A stretch of DNA of 64,000 nt from Pelomonas aquatica (GTDB taxonomy: Bacteria; Pseudomonadota; Gammaproteobacteria; Burkholderiales; Burkholderiaceae_C): contig NZ_JAPPUW010000002.1 of assembly GCF_026712205.1 (NCBI RefSeq), positions 62,001 to 126,000 of the forward strand. Reading direction: 5' to 3'. A model generated the notes under the pieces. That model had not been told where the DNA came from and searched no databases. It worked only from the letters and a program-made list of their open reading frames with translations. The translations under genes were made by a program, and so were the position numbers. This document shows, piece by piece, positions 33,008 through 41,683 of this stretch. Within the stretch, counting starts at the first letter, position 1; every line of letters starts with the position of its first letter.

Positions 33008-33064
33008 GGCGGCCCAGGGGCCGCCACACCGCATCAAGGGCTGCCTCGGCAGCCCTTTTGTTTT
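33008..33064 (+). terminator. Double intrinsic terminator
   Basis: A perfect 8-pair hairpin (33008-33015 with 33018-33025, 2-base loop) is followed by a perfect 10-pair hairpin (33036-33045 with 33048-33057, 2-base loop) and a T-rich tail to 33064. It ends the small-peptide transcript efficiently. Confidence 0.88.
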
Positions 33065-33103
33065 GGCGTGCAAGGCGGGCAGAGGTGAAAGACTCTCAAG
33101 CTC

Positions 33104-34465
33104 TCAGCCCAGCAAGGCCGGCGCGATCTGCGTCAGCAGCAAGCCGGCCACGGCGCAGGCGCCGAGCAGCGGCATGACGCCCAGATCGAAGCCGAACAGC
33201 GCGATGCCCGCCGCGAGGCTGACGAGGGCGGACACCGCGTCGAAGCGCCCCGAGAGCCCCTCGGGCCACAGCACATGGAGGGCGAAGAACAGGGCCAGGT
33301 TCAGGATGCCGCCCACCACGGCGGCCGTGATGGCCGTCAGCGGCGCCATGAACTTCAGCTTGCCATGCGTCGTCTCGATGAGGGGCCCGCCGGCCAGGAT
33401 GAAGACGAAGGACGGCAGGAAGGTGAAGAAGGTCACCAGCACGCTGCCCGCAACGCCGGCCGCGAACAGCGCGTCCGGACCGAACACCTGCTGGGTCCAG
33501 CCGCCGACGAAGCCGACGAAGGCCACCACCATGATCAGCGGCCCCGGCGTCGTCTCGCCGAGCGCCAGGCCGTCGATCATCTGCGTGCCGCTCAGCCACT
33601 GGTGCTGCTCGACGGCGCCCTGGTAGACATAGGGCAGCACCGCATAGGCGCCACCGAAGGTCAGCAGCGCCGCCTTCGTGAAGAACCAGCCCATCTGCGT
33701 CAACGCCCCCTCCCAGCCGAAGCGGGCGGCCAGCAGGGCCATCGCGGTGCCCCAGAGCCCCAGGCCGATGCCCAGCACGCGGGCCAGGCCGGCCCAGGAG
33801 AAGCGGGCATGCGGCGGGGGCGGCGTGTCGTCGTCGATCAGCGCGGGGCCATAGCCGGCCTCGGCCTTGCCGCCATTGCCACCCGTTGCGAAGACGCCGG
33901 GCGCCCAGCTGCCGCCGACAACGCCGATGGCGGCCGCGCCGAGCACGATCAGCGGGAAGGGCAGGTCGAAGGCGAAGATCGCGAAAAAGGCCGCCGCCGC
34001 GATGCCCCACAGCCAGCCGTTCTTCAGCACCCGCGTGCCGAGGCGGTGGGCCGCGTGCACGACCAGAGCCGTCACCGCCGGCTTGAGCCCGTAGAACAGC
34101 CCCGCCACGACGACGAGCTTGCCGTGGGCGACATAGAGCCAGGACAGGCCGATCAGGATGAACAGCGACGGCAGCACGAACAGGCTGCCGGCCACGATGC
34201 CGCCCCAGCTGCGGTGCATCAGCCAGCCGATATAGGTCGCCAGCTGCTGGGCCTCGGGCCCGGGCAGCACCATGCAGTAGTTCAGCGCGTGCAGGAAGCG
34301 CCGCTCGCTGATCCAGCGCCTGCGCTCGACCAGTTCGGCATGCATGATCGCGATCTGCCCGGCCGGGCCGCCGAAGCTGATGAAGCCGAGCCTGAGCCAG
34401 AAGCGCAGGGCCTGCCAGAAGCGCACGGGGGTGGGGCGGGCCGAGGGATCGGGGGCTTCAGTCAT
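33104..34465 (-). CDS. chrA: Chromate transporter, long-chain CHR family (ChrA)
   Basis: A 453-residue membrane protein with two homologous CHR halves. Half 1 has FWLRLGFISFGGPAGQIAIM and YCMVLPGPEAQQLATYIGW; half 2 has FFTKAALLTFGGAYAVLPYV and DGLALGETTPGPLIMVVAFVG. The GGP and PGPE/PGP motifs are those of ChrA, which exports chromate from the cytosol. No chrB or chrF regulator is nearby, so it might instead move another oxyanion. The start at 34465 (MTEAPDPSARPT) was preferred over a longer Gly/Arg-rich extension. Confidence 0.88.
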   Translation of the reverse strand: MTEAPDPSARPTPVRFWQALRFWLRLGFISFGGPAGQIAIMHAELVERRRWISERRFLHALNYCMVLPGPEAQQLATYIGWLMHRSWGGIVAGSLFVLPSLFILIGLSWLYVAHGKLVVVAGLFYGLKPAVTALVVHAAHRLGTRVLKNGWLWGIAAAAFFAIFAFDLPFPLIVLGAAAIGVVGGSWAPGVFATGGNGGKAEAGYGPALIDDDTPPPPHARFSWAGLARVLGIGLGLWGTAMALLAARFGWEGALTQMGWFFTKAALLTFGGAYAVLPYVYQGAVEQHQWLSGTQMIDGLALGETTPGPLIMVVAFVGFVGGWTQQVFGPDALFAAGVAGSVLVTFFTFLPSFVFILAGGPLIETTHGKLKFMAPLTAITAAVVGGILNLALFFALHVLWPEGLSGRFDAVSALVSLAAGIALFGFDLGVMPLLGACAVAGLLLTQIAPALLG

Positions 34466-34748
34466 GCCCGGTATTTTCATGGGCTGCGCAGGCCTGCCCC
34501 CGCCGCCACCTGCACGGCCGGATCCGGCTGCACCAGGCCCTGCGCATCGGCGACGGCGGCCCGGTGCGAGGCGGCGTTGCCCGCAGTGACTTCCGGTACC
34601 CGGCCACCACGCCAACTCCATCACTTCGGCACCGAATTGAAGGGTTGCCGGCGGGTAAATCGGCGAGTGGCGCCAGCCCCCGGGGCTACACTCGACTCAC
34701 CTGTCAAGCTGTTTTCGGCAGGATTTCGTTGATCACAGGACTCGCCTC

Positions 34749-36179
34749 ATGAGCTCCAAATTGAAAGTCGCCGGCTGGGTTGCCCTCGGCGCCGTGGCAG
34801 GTGCCCTCGCCACGATGCAGCTCCAGGCCAATGCGCGCAGCAGCCTGTCCCCCCTCCCGCTCGAAGAGATGCAGCAGCTCGCGGCGGTCTTCGGCATCGT
34901 CAAGAGCGACTACGTCGAGCCCGTCGACGAGAAGAAGCTGATCAACGACGCGATCGGCGGCATGGTGTCCGGGCTCGACCCGCACTCGCAGTTCTTCGAC
35001 AGGAAGAGCTTCAAGGAATTCCGCGAAGGCACGACCGGCAAGTTCGTCGGCGTCGGCATCGAGATCGGCATGGAGGACGGCCTCGTCAAGATCGTCTCCC
35101 CCATCGAAGGCTCGCCCGCCTTCCGCGCCGGCCTGAAGAGCGGCGACCTGATCTCCCGCATCGACGACACCGCCGTGCGCGGCCTGACCATCGACCAGGC
35201 CGTCAAGAAGATGCGCGGCGAGCCGGCCACCAAGGTCAGCCTCACGATCTTCCGCAAGGCCGAGAACCGCAGCTTCCCGGTGACCATCGTCCGCGAGGAG
35301 ATCAAGGTCCAGAGCGTGCGCGCCAAGATCGTCGAGCCCGGCTATGCCTGGATCCGCGTCAGCCAGTTCCAGGAACGCACCGTCGACGATTTCGCCAGGA
35401 AGCTCGAAGAGATCTACAAGCAGGAGCCCAAGCTCAAGGGCCTGGTGCTGGACCTGCGCAACGACCCGGGCGGCCTGCTCGAAGGCGCGGTGGCCGTCTC
35501 GTCGGCCTTCCTGCCGCGCGACGTCGAGGTGGTGTCCACCAACGGCCAGGTGCCCGAGTCCAAGGCCAGCTACAAGGCCAGTCCTGACGACTACCGCCGC
35601 CGCAGCAGCGACGACCCGCTCAAGCACCTGCCCGTCGCGCTGAAGACCGTGCCGCTGGTGGTGCTGGTCAACGAGGGCTCGGCCAGCGCCAGCGAGATCG
35701 TCGCCGGCGCGCTGCAGGACCACCACCGCGCCACGCTGATGGGCGCGCAGACCTTCGGCAAGGGCTCGGTGCAGACCGTGCGCCAGCTCGGCCCCGAAAC
35801 CGCGCTGAAGATCACCACCGCGCGCTACTACACGCCGAGCGGCCGCTCCATCCAGGCCAAGGGCATCGTGCCCGACGTCATGCTGGACGAAACCGCCGAG
35901 GGCAATGTCTTCGCCGCGCTGCGCATGCGCGAGGCCGACCTTGAGAAGCACCTGGCCAACGGCCCCGAGGAAGACGCCGCCCGCCTGAAGGCCCGCGAGG
36001 AAGCCCGCGCCAAGCTGGAGGCCGAATTCGCCAAGCGCGCCGAGCCGCCCAAGCCCCTGCCCGAGTTCGGCTCCACCGAGGACTTCCCGCTGCTGCAGGC
36101 CCTGAACCAGCTCAAGGGCCAGCCGGTCGTCGCGTCCAAGACGGCGGCAGAACGCAAGGCCGAGGCCAAGGCTGAATAA
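34749..36179 (+). CDS. ctpA: S41 carboxy-terminal processing peptidase
   Basis: A 476-residue periplasmic protease that trims or degrades C-termini of envelope proteins. Residues ~5-27 form a signal/anchor helix. A PDZ domain spans ~95-175 (GVGIEIGMEDG, IEGSPAFRAGLKSGD). The S41 catalytic core shows GLVLDLRNDPGGLL (~231-244), the Ser in the NEGSASASEI motif (~308-316) and the Lys in TFGKGSVQT (Lys338), the Ser-Lys dyad. The C-terminal ~80 residues are charged and Lys/Glu/Ala-rich. In proteobacteria it often acts with a lipoprotein adaptor on murein hydrolases. A strong terminator follows. Confidence 0.92.
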   Translation: MSSKLKVAGWVALGAVAGALATMQLQANARSSLSPLPLEEMQQLAAVFGIVKSDYVEPVDEKKLINDAIGGMVSGLDPHSQFFDRKSFKEFREGTTGKFVGVGIEIGMEDGLVKIVSPIEGSPAFRAGLKSGDLISRIDDTAVRGLTIDQAVKKMRGEPATKVSLTIFRKAENRSFPVTIVREEIKVQSVRAKIVEPGYAWIRVSQFQERTVDDFARKLEEIYKQEPKLKGLVLDLRNDPGGLLEGAVAVSSAFLPRDVEVVSTNGQVPESKASYKASPDDYRRRSSDDPLKHLPVALKTVPLVVLVNEGSASASEIVAGALQDHHRATLMGAQTFGKGSVQTVRQLGPETALKITTARYYTPSGRSIQAKGIVPDVMLDETAEGNVFAALRMREADLEKHLANGPEEDAARLKAREEARAKLEAEFAKRAEPPKPLPEFGSTEDFPLLQALNQLKGQPVVASKTAAERKAEAKAE

Positions 36180-36200
36180 ATCGACGCTTGTTTGGAGTTG

Positions 36201-36230
36201 AAACGGGCCTCGTGAGAGGCCCGTTTGCTT
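36201..36230 (+). terminator. Intrinsic terminator after ctpA
   Basis: Eleven perfect pairs (36201-36211 with 36216-36226) around GTGA, ending in TTT GCTTT. The symmetric A- and T-ended arms could work in both directions, though no leftward gene is close. Confidence 0.85.
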
Positions 36231-36275
36231 TCCTGCGGCACGACAGCCGGGGCACCTCGGCGCTACCATCCGGCC

Positions 36276-36506
36276 ATGCGCGCACAACTGGCCGATGAGC
36301 TGATCCAACTGAGTCCCGCCGAGAAGCGCGAGCTGGGCGAAGCGCTGATTGCCAGCGCCGATGCCGACACGGCCGACTCACGGCAGCTCACGGATGCCCA
36401 ACGCACGGAACTGCGCGCGCGCCTGACCCACCACCGGGCCAATCCGGGCGAGCCCGGCATCACCCTGCAGGAACTGAAGACCAAGCTGCTCGGCGCCCGC
36501 GCATGA
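36276..36506 (+). CDS. Type II antitoxin, putative addiction-module component family
   Basis: A 76-residue protein of the family often paired with ParE toxins: MRAQLADELIQLSPAEKREL with LGEALIASADAD, a central linker, and the C-terminal ELRARLTHHRANPGEPGITL segment typical for these antitoxins. It would bind the toxin through the C-terminal helix and repress its own promoter. It overlaps the toxin gene by four bases (ATGA), the usual arrangement. The start at 36276 matches the family; a longer upstream frame is unsupported. Confidence 0.8.
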   Translation: MRAQLADELIQLSPAEKRELGEALIASADADTADSRQLTDAQRTELRARLTHHRANPGEPGITLQELKTKLLGARA

Positions 36507-36805
36507 GCTTCGGCTTGATCTTCAAGCCGCGCGCCGAAGCGGAGATCGCCGAGGCCTTCGCGTGGTACGACCAACCTACCATCCGCCAGGGCGAGGCCTT
36601 CTTTTCCGAGCTGGAGCGCGTCGAACGCTTCATCCGGTTGAATCCCCTGCTCTATCCGGAGGTCGACCCGGCCATCCGCCAAGCCAACCTGCGTCGCTTC
36701 CCCTATTCGCTGTTCTACGTCGTGGACGGCAGCGTCATCAGCGTGCTGTCGTGCTTCCACCAGCACCGAGACCCCGGCACACGGCCTGCCCGCGGCGACG
36801 CGTAA
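36503..36805 (+). CDS. Type II toxin of the RelE/ParE superfamily
   Basis: A 100-residue protein starting with FGLIFKPRAEAEIAEAFAWYDQ, the alpha-helical hairpin of ParE-like toxins, then NPLLYPEVDPAIRQANLRRFPYSLFYVVD and a closing ISVLSCFHQHRDP. ParE toxins block gyrase, RelE toxins cut mRNA; the aromatic-rich helix 1 and the R-R-F-P-Y-x-L-F-Y strand point to the ParE branch. It is coupled to the antitoxin, and both look intact. Confidence 0.82.
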   Translation: MSFGLIFKPRAEAEIAEAFAWYDQPTIRQGEAFFSELERVERFIRLNPLLYPEVDPAIRQANLRRFPYSLFYVVDGSVISVLSCFHQHRDPGTRPARGDA

Positions 36806-36827
36806 CACGGCTCGCTCAGAAGCAGCG

Positions 36828-38009
36828 TTATGGCCTCGGCCGCGCGACCGCCAATGCTCCCAGCGCCGCGATGGCCCCGAGCGCCGGCACCGCCCGCCAG
36901 CCCAGCGAGGCCAGCAACACCGACCCCAGCGCCGCGCCGCTCGCCATGCCCGCGAACATCGAGCTGACCAGCACGGCGTTGAGCCGGCTGCGCGAGGCGG
37001 GGTCGAGGCCGTAGACGACGCTCTGGTGCGAGACCAGCGCGGCCTGCACGCCCAGGTCGAAGACGACGGCCACGACCACCATCAGCCACAGCGAGGCCGG
37101 CGCCAGCGCCTGCACGGCAAAGGCGGCCAGCACCAGCAGCGCCCCGACGCGGATGACGGCCTGCGGGCCGCGCCGGTCCGCGAGGCCGCCTGCCAGCGGC
37201 GCGGCCAGCGCACCCGCGGCGCCGGCCAGGCCGAAGGCGCCGGCCACCGCGCTGCCCTGGCCGAACTCCGGCCCCGCCAGCACCAGGGCCAGCGTCGACC
37301 AGAACGCACTGAAGGCCACGCTCAGCAGCCCCTGCGCGAGAGCCGCACGGCGCAGCGGCGCATGCTTCATCCACAGCCCCGCCATCGACGCCAGCAGCGC
37401 GCCATAGCCGGCCGACGTCGCCGGCACGAAGCGCGGCAGGCTGCGCCACAGCAGCGGGATCAGCAGCGCGACGGCGACCGCCGCACTTGCGTACACCGCG
37501 CGCCAGCCGGCCAGCGCCGCCAGCGAACCGGCCGCCACGCGCGACAACAGGATGCCGAGCAGCAGCCCCATCATGACCTGGCCGACGCGCCGGCCGCGCT
37601 CGGCCTCGGGCGCCAGCGTCGCGGCGGCGGGCACCAGGTCCTGGGCCAGCGTCGCTGTCAGGCCGATGGCGACGCTGGCCAGGCCCAGCGCGCCGAAGCT
37701 GGGGGCCAGCGCGGCAAAGGCCAGGGCCGCGACCAGCGCGGCCGACTTGACCGCGATGATGCGGCGCCGGTCGTAGCGGTCGCCCAGCGGCGACAGCAGC
37801 AGGATGGCCGCGCCGTAGCCGAGCTGGGTCAGCGTGGGCAGCAGGCCGATGGTGGCGCTGCCGACGCCGAACTGCTGGGCCAGCAGGCCGAGCAGCGGTT
37901 GGACATAGTAGATGGAGGCCACGGCCAGGCCGGTGGCCGTGGCCAGCAGGAAGGTCAGGGCCGGGCCGAGAACCGCCGGCGCGGCATGAGGGGCGGGAGT
38001 GGACTTCAT
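36828..38009 (-). CDS. MFS transporter (YnfM/Ara-J-like efflux group)
   Basis: A 393-residue protein with twelve predicted helices. The inter-helix loop GDRYDRRRIIAVKSAAL is the MFS signature between helices 2 and 3, and LADRRGPQAVIRVG is its counterpart in the second half. SIYYVQPLLGLLAQQFGVG at the N-terminus is common in drug/sugar efflux members of this group. No regulator is adjacent. The start at 38009 gives the expected length. The substrate is unknown. Confidence 0.85.
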   Translation of the reverse strand: MKSTPAPHAAPAVLGPALTFLLATATGLAVASIYYVQPLLGLLAQQFGVGSATIGLLPTLTQLGYGAAILLLSPLGDRYDRRRIIAVKSAALVAALAFAALAPSFGALGLASVAIGLTATLAQDLVPAAATLAPEAERGRRVGQVMMGLLLGILLSRVAAGSLAALAGWRAVYASAAVAVALLIPLLWRSLPRFVPATSAGYGALLASMAGLWMKHAPLRRAALAQGLLSVAFSAFWSTLALVLAGPEFGQGSAVAGAFGLAGAAGALAAPLAGGLADRRGPQAVIRVGALLVLAAFAVQALAPASLWLMVVVAVVFDLGVQAALVSHQSVVYGLDPASRSRLNAVLVSSMFAGMASGAALGSVLLASLGWRAVPALGAIAALGALAVARPRP

Positions 38010-38091
38010 GGGGCGGCAAGTGTGACGACCTGCCAATAGCCTTGCAGGACCCACCCCTGTCGCGGCCGCAGGCAGGCACTATCCTGGCGCC

Positions 38092-38850
38092 ATGAACGAC
38101 GCCGACCTGCTGCGCTACTCCCGCCATCTGCTGCTCGACGACATCGGCATCGAGGGCCAGCAGCGCCTGCTCGATGCCGGCGCCCTCGTCGTCGGCGCCG
38201 GCGGCCTGGGCTCGCCGGTGGCCCTCTACCTCGCGTCGGCCGGCGTCGGCCGCATCACGCTGGTCGACCACGACACCGTGTCGCTGACCAATCTGCAGCG
38301 CCAGATCGCCCACGACATGGGCAGCCTGGACCGCCTCAAGGTCGAGTCCGCCGCCGCCCGCATGGCCGCGCTGAACCCGGCCGTGCAGGTGCGCCCGCTG
38401 GCGCGCCGGGCCGACGCCGCGCTGCTCGACGCGGAGCTGCCGCGCGTCGACGTCGTCATCGACTGCAGCGACAACTTCGCGACCCGCCACCTCGTCAACG
38501 CGGCCTGCGTGCGCCACGCCAGGCCGCTGGTCTCCGGCGCGGCCATCGGCTTCGACGGCCAGGTCAGCGTCTACGACAGCCGCTCGCCCGAGCACCCCTG
38601 CTACGCCTGCCTGTTCCCGCCCGAGTCGGGCTTCGAGGACGCCGCCTGCGCGACGATGGGCGTGTTCGCGCCGCTGGTGGGCATCGTCGGCAGCGTGCAG
38701 GCGGCCGAGGCGCTGAAGCTGCTGGCCGGCATCGGCGAGCCGCTGGCCGGCCGGCTGCTGATGCTGGACGGGCGGCGCATGCAGTGGAGCGAGATCGCGC
38801 TGCGGCGCGACCCCGACTGCGCGGTCTGCGCCGGCAGGCGCGGCCGATAA
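38092..38850 (+). CDS. E1-like adenylyltransferase (ThiF/MoeB/HesA family)
   Basis: A 252-residue enzyme that adenylates the C-terminal Gly of a small sulfur-carrier protein. VGAGGLGSPVALYLASAGVG (residues ~35-54) is the nucleotide-binding loop, DHDTVSLTNLQRQIAH binds ATP/magnesium, VIDCSDNFATRHLVN follows, and two CxxC pairs (CYAC and CAVC) bind zinc. The length and zinc pairs match MoeB or ThiF; without a moaD or thiS neighbour I cannot choose between molybdopterin and thiamine pathways. It is followed 22 bases later by the REC-GGDEF gene. Confidence 0.88.
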   Translation: MNDADLLRYSRHLLLDDIGIEGQQRLLDAGALVVGAGGLGSPVALYLASAGVGRITLVDHDTVSLTNLQRQIAHDMGSLDRLKVESAAARMAALNPAVQVRPLARRADAALLDAELPRVDVVIDCSDNFATRHLVNAACVRHARPLVSGAAIGFDGQVSVYDSRSPEHPCYACLFPPESGFEDAACATMGVFAPLVGIVGSVQAAEALKLLAGIGEPLAGRLLMLDGRRMQWSEIALRRDPDCAVCAGRRGR

Positions 38851-38872
38851 TCGCCGCGAGAGACCGCCCCAC

Positions 38873-39847
38873 ATGCCCGCCGCCAGCCCCGCACCCGCAG
38901 AACCCGCCGCCTCGCTGCGCATCCTGGTCGTGGACGATGACGAGGCCGTGCGCGGCAGCATCGCCTACCAGCTGGACCGGCTGGGCCATCAGGTCATCGA
39001 GGCCTGCGATGCGCAATGGGCGCTGGAGCTCTTCGACCGCCACCGGCCCGACCTCGTCCTCAGCGACGTCGACATGCCCGGCTTCGACGGCTGCTGGCTG
39101 GCGCGCCAGGTGCGCGAGCGCGACCAGCGCGGCTGGACGCCCCTGATCTTCCTGTCGGCGCTGGGCGAGGCCACCAGCGTTGCCGCCGGCATCGCCGCGG
39201 GCGCCGACGACTACCTGCTGAAGCCGGTCCACCCCGTCGTGCTGGAGGCCAAGCTGCACGCGATGCGCCGGCTGCGCGACATGCGCTCGCAGCTGGAGGC
39301 GCTGTCGGAGGAACTGCGCTGCGCCAACGTCGAGCTGCTGCGCCAGGCCCGGCACGACGGCCTGACCGGGCTGCTGAACCGGCGCGGCCTGGACGAGCAG
39401 CTCGACGTGGCCATCGAGCTGTCGCGCCGCAACCGCATGCCCTTGACCGTCATGCTCTGCGACGTGGACCACTTCAAGCGCTACAACGACGGCCTCGGCC
39501 ACCACGCGGGCGACGAATGCCTGCGTCACGTCGGCGCGCTGCTGAGGCAGTTGGCGCGGCGCCCGATGGACTCCGTGGCCCGCTACGGCGGCGAGGAATT
39601 CGCCCTCGTGCTACCGGACACGCCGCGCGCCGGTGCGCGCACGCTGGCCCACGCCATCACGCGCATCTTCGAGACGACGGCCCTGCCCCATCCCGATTCC
39701 CCGGTCGCCGCCCACGTCACGCTGTCGGGCGGCATCACCACCTGCGACCCTGGCAGCGCCACGCCCGCCGCCACGCTGCTGCAGCGTGCCGACGAGGGCC
39801 TCTATCTCGCCAAATCGCAGGGGCGCAACCGCTTCGTCAGCCTGTGA
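38873..39847 (+). CDS. REC-GGDEF response regulator, diguanylate cyclase
   Basis: A 324-residue protein. Residues ~15-135 are a receiver domain with acidic pocket DDDE (21-24), phospho-acceptor Asp65 in LSDVDMP and Lys117 in LKPVHP. A short coiled linker (135-160) leads to the GGDEF domain, with GGEEF at 239-243 and an intact inhibitory I-site RxxD (230-233, RPMD) five residues upstream. It should make cyclic di-GMP when phosphorylated, with product inhibition. No cognate kinase lies nearby. The stop overlaps a GTG option for the next gene. Confidence 0.92.
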   Translation: MPAASPAPAEPAASLRILVVDDDEAVRGSIAYQLDRLGHQVIEACDAQWALELFDRHRPDLVLSDVDMPGFDGCWLARQVRERDQRGWTPLIFLSALGEATSVAAGIAAGADDYLLKPVHPVVLEAKLHAMRRLRDMRSQLEALSEELRCANVELLRQARHDGLTGLLNRRGLDEQLDVAIELSRRNRMPLTVMLCDVDHFKRYNDGLGHHAGDECLRHVGALLRQLARRPMDSVARYGGEEFALVLPDTPRAGARTLAHAITRIFETTALPHPDSPVAAHVTLSGGITTCDPGSATPAATLLQRADEGLYLAKSQGRNRFVSL

Positions 39848-39873
39848 GTGCGCCCCCAACGACCGCCCCGCCC

Positions 39874-40752
39874 ATGAACCGCCGCCTCGACCTCACCGCC
39901 CGCAATTTCCCGTCCGCCAAGGACGAATGCGAGACCCTCGTCCCGCACCCCGACTACGACGGCCCCGGCAGCGCCTACGAGCTCGCCTTCAAGGACGAAG
40001 CCTTCCTGCTGCGCGACGACATGCGCCCGGTGCGCATGCAGCTGGAACTGCTCAAGCCCGAGCTGCAGCTGACCGAGCAGGGCGTGCGCAGCACCGTCGT
40101 CATCTTCGGCAGCGCGCGCATCCTGCCGCGCGACGTGGCCGAGCAGCGCCTGGCCCTGGCCGAGGGCGGCGGCGAGTCCGGCGCCATCCGCCGCGCACGC
40201 ATGCAGCTCGACATGAGCCGCTACTACGAGGAGGCGCGGCGCCTCGGCCGGCTCATCACCGAAGCCTCGGCCGCGCGCGGCCAGCCCATCTACGTCGTCA
40301 CCGGCGGTGGCCCCGGCATCATGGAGGCCGGCAACCGCGGCGCCTTCGAGGCCGGCGGCAAGAGCATCGGTCTGAACATCGTGCTGCCCCACGAGCAGCG
40401 CCCCAACCCCTACATCACGCCGGAGCTGTGCTTCCGCTTCCACTATTTCGCGCTGCGAAAGATGCATTTCCTGATGCGCTCGGTCGCGCTGGTCTGCTTC
40501 CCCGGCGGCTTCGGCACGCTGGACGAACTCTTCGAGAGCATGACGCTGATGCAGACCGGCAAGAGCCGCCGCCGCCCCGTGCTGCTGTTCGGCCGCGAGT
40601 TCTGGAGCCGGCTCATCAACTTCGACCTGCTGCTGGACACCGGCATGATCAGCCCGGGCGACGAGCGCCTCTTCCACTACGTCGAGACGGCCGAGGAGGC
40701 CTGGACCCTGCTCGAAACCGAATACGAACTCGCCACCACGCCCACGCTATGA
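39874..40752 (+). CDS. LOG-family protein (cytokinin riboside phosphoribohydrolase-like)
   Basis: A 292-residue Rossmann-fold protein. Key motifs are STVVIFGSARILP, VTGGGPGIMEAGNRGAFEAG and CFPGGFGTLDELFE, the last being the PGGxGTxxE active-site motif of LOG nucleoside 5'-monophosphate phosphoribohydrolases. It carries ~85 extra N-terminal residues, as in the long bacterial LOG group. The product may be a hydrolase of AMP-like or modified nucleotides. A GTG at 39844 overlapping the previous stop (GTGA) is an alternative start; the ATG at 39874 was taken. Its TGA overlaps the arginase ATG. Confidence 0.85.
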   Translation: MNRRLDLTARNFPSAKDECETLVPHPDYDGPGSAYELAFKDEAFLLRDDMRPVRMQLELLKPELQLTEQGVRSTVVIFGSARILPRDVAEQRLALAEGGGESGAIRRARMQLDMSRYYEEARRLGRLITEASAARGQPIYVVTGGGPGIMEAGNRGAFEAGGKSIGLNIVLPHEQRPNPYITPELCFRFHYFALRKMHFLMRSVALVCFPGGFGTLDELFESMTLMQTGKSRRRPVLLFGREFWSRLINFDLLLDTGMISPGDERLFHYVETAEEAWTLLETEYELATTPTL

Positions 40753-41669
40753 CCCAGCTCAGAAACGTCTCCCTGATCGGCGCGCCCACCGACATCGGCG
40801 CCGGCGCCCGCGGCGCCAGCATGGGCCCCGAGGCCATGCGCGTGGCCGGCCTCGCCGAGGCGCTGCGCGCGCGCGGCGTCGACGTCGTCGACCGCGGCAA
40901 CCTCAGCGGCCCGGCCAACCCCTGGCTGCCGCCGGTCGAAGGCTACCGCCACCTCAGCGAGGTCGTCGCCTGGAACCAGGCCGTGCACGAAGCCGTCTAC
41001 GCCGAGCTGAAGACCGGCCGCATGCCCATGCTGCTGGGTGGCGACCACTGCCTGGGCCTGGGCTCGATCAGCGCCGTCGCGCGCCACTGCCGCGACACCG
41101 GCAAAAAGCTGCGCGTGCTCTGGCTGGACGCCCACGCCGACTTCAACACCAGCGTGCTGACCCCCAGCGGCAACATCCACGGCATGCCCGTGGCCTGCCT
41201 GTGCGGCTTCGGGCCGCAGGAGCTGATCGAGATCGGCGGCCAGGTGCCGGCCATTCAAGCGAAGTGGGTGCGCCAGATCGGCATCCGCAGCGTCGACGAA
41301 GGCGAGCGCCGCTTCGTGCACGAGCAGGACCTCGAAGTCTTCGACATGCGCTTCATCGACGAGATGGGCATGCGCCACACGATGGAGCTGGCCCTGGCCA
41401 CGCTGGACGACCACACCCATCTGCACGTCAGCTTCGACGTCGACTTCCTCGACCCGGTGATGGCGCCCGGCGTCGGCACCACGGTGCCCGGCGGCCCGAC
41501 CTACCGCGAGGCCCATCTCTGCATGGAGATGATCGCCGACACCGGCCGCATGGCCTCCATGGACCTGATGGAGCTGAACCCGGCGCTGGACGAGAAGAAC
41601 CGCACGGCCCTGGTCGCGCTGGACCTGATCGAAAGCCTGTTCGGCAAGAGCACGCTGATGCGCAAATAA
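40749..41669 (+). CDS. rocF: Arginase
   Basis: A 306-residue ureohydrolase converting arginine to ornithine and urea. The manganese-site motifs are complete: GGDHCLGLGSIS, WLDAHADFNT and SFDVDFLDP. The DAHADFN version and length favour arginase over agmatinase. VGTTVPGGPTYREA and the SMDLMELNPALDEKNRT end match RocF-type enzymes. It is translationally coupled to the LOG gene (ATGA) and 14 bases before a phosphodiesterase gene, so part of a four-gene run. Confidence 0.92.
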   Translation: MTQLRNVSLIGAPTDIGAGARGASMGPEAMRVAGLAEALRARGVDVVDRGNLSGPANPWLPPVEGYRHLSEVVAWNQAVHEAVYAELKTGRMPMLLGGDHCLGLGSISAVARHCRDTGKKLRVLWLDAHADFNTSVLTPSGNIHGMPVACLCGFGPQELIEIGGQVPAIQAKWVRQIGIRSVDEGERRFVHEQDLEVFDMRFIDEMGMRHTMELALATLDDHTHLHVSFDVDFLDPVMAPGVGTTVPGGPTYREAHLCMEMIADTGRMASMDLMELNPALDEKNRTALVALDLIESLFGKSTLMRK

Positions 41670-41683
41670 GCGCAAACCGAGCC

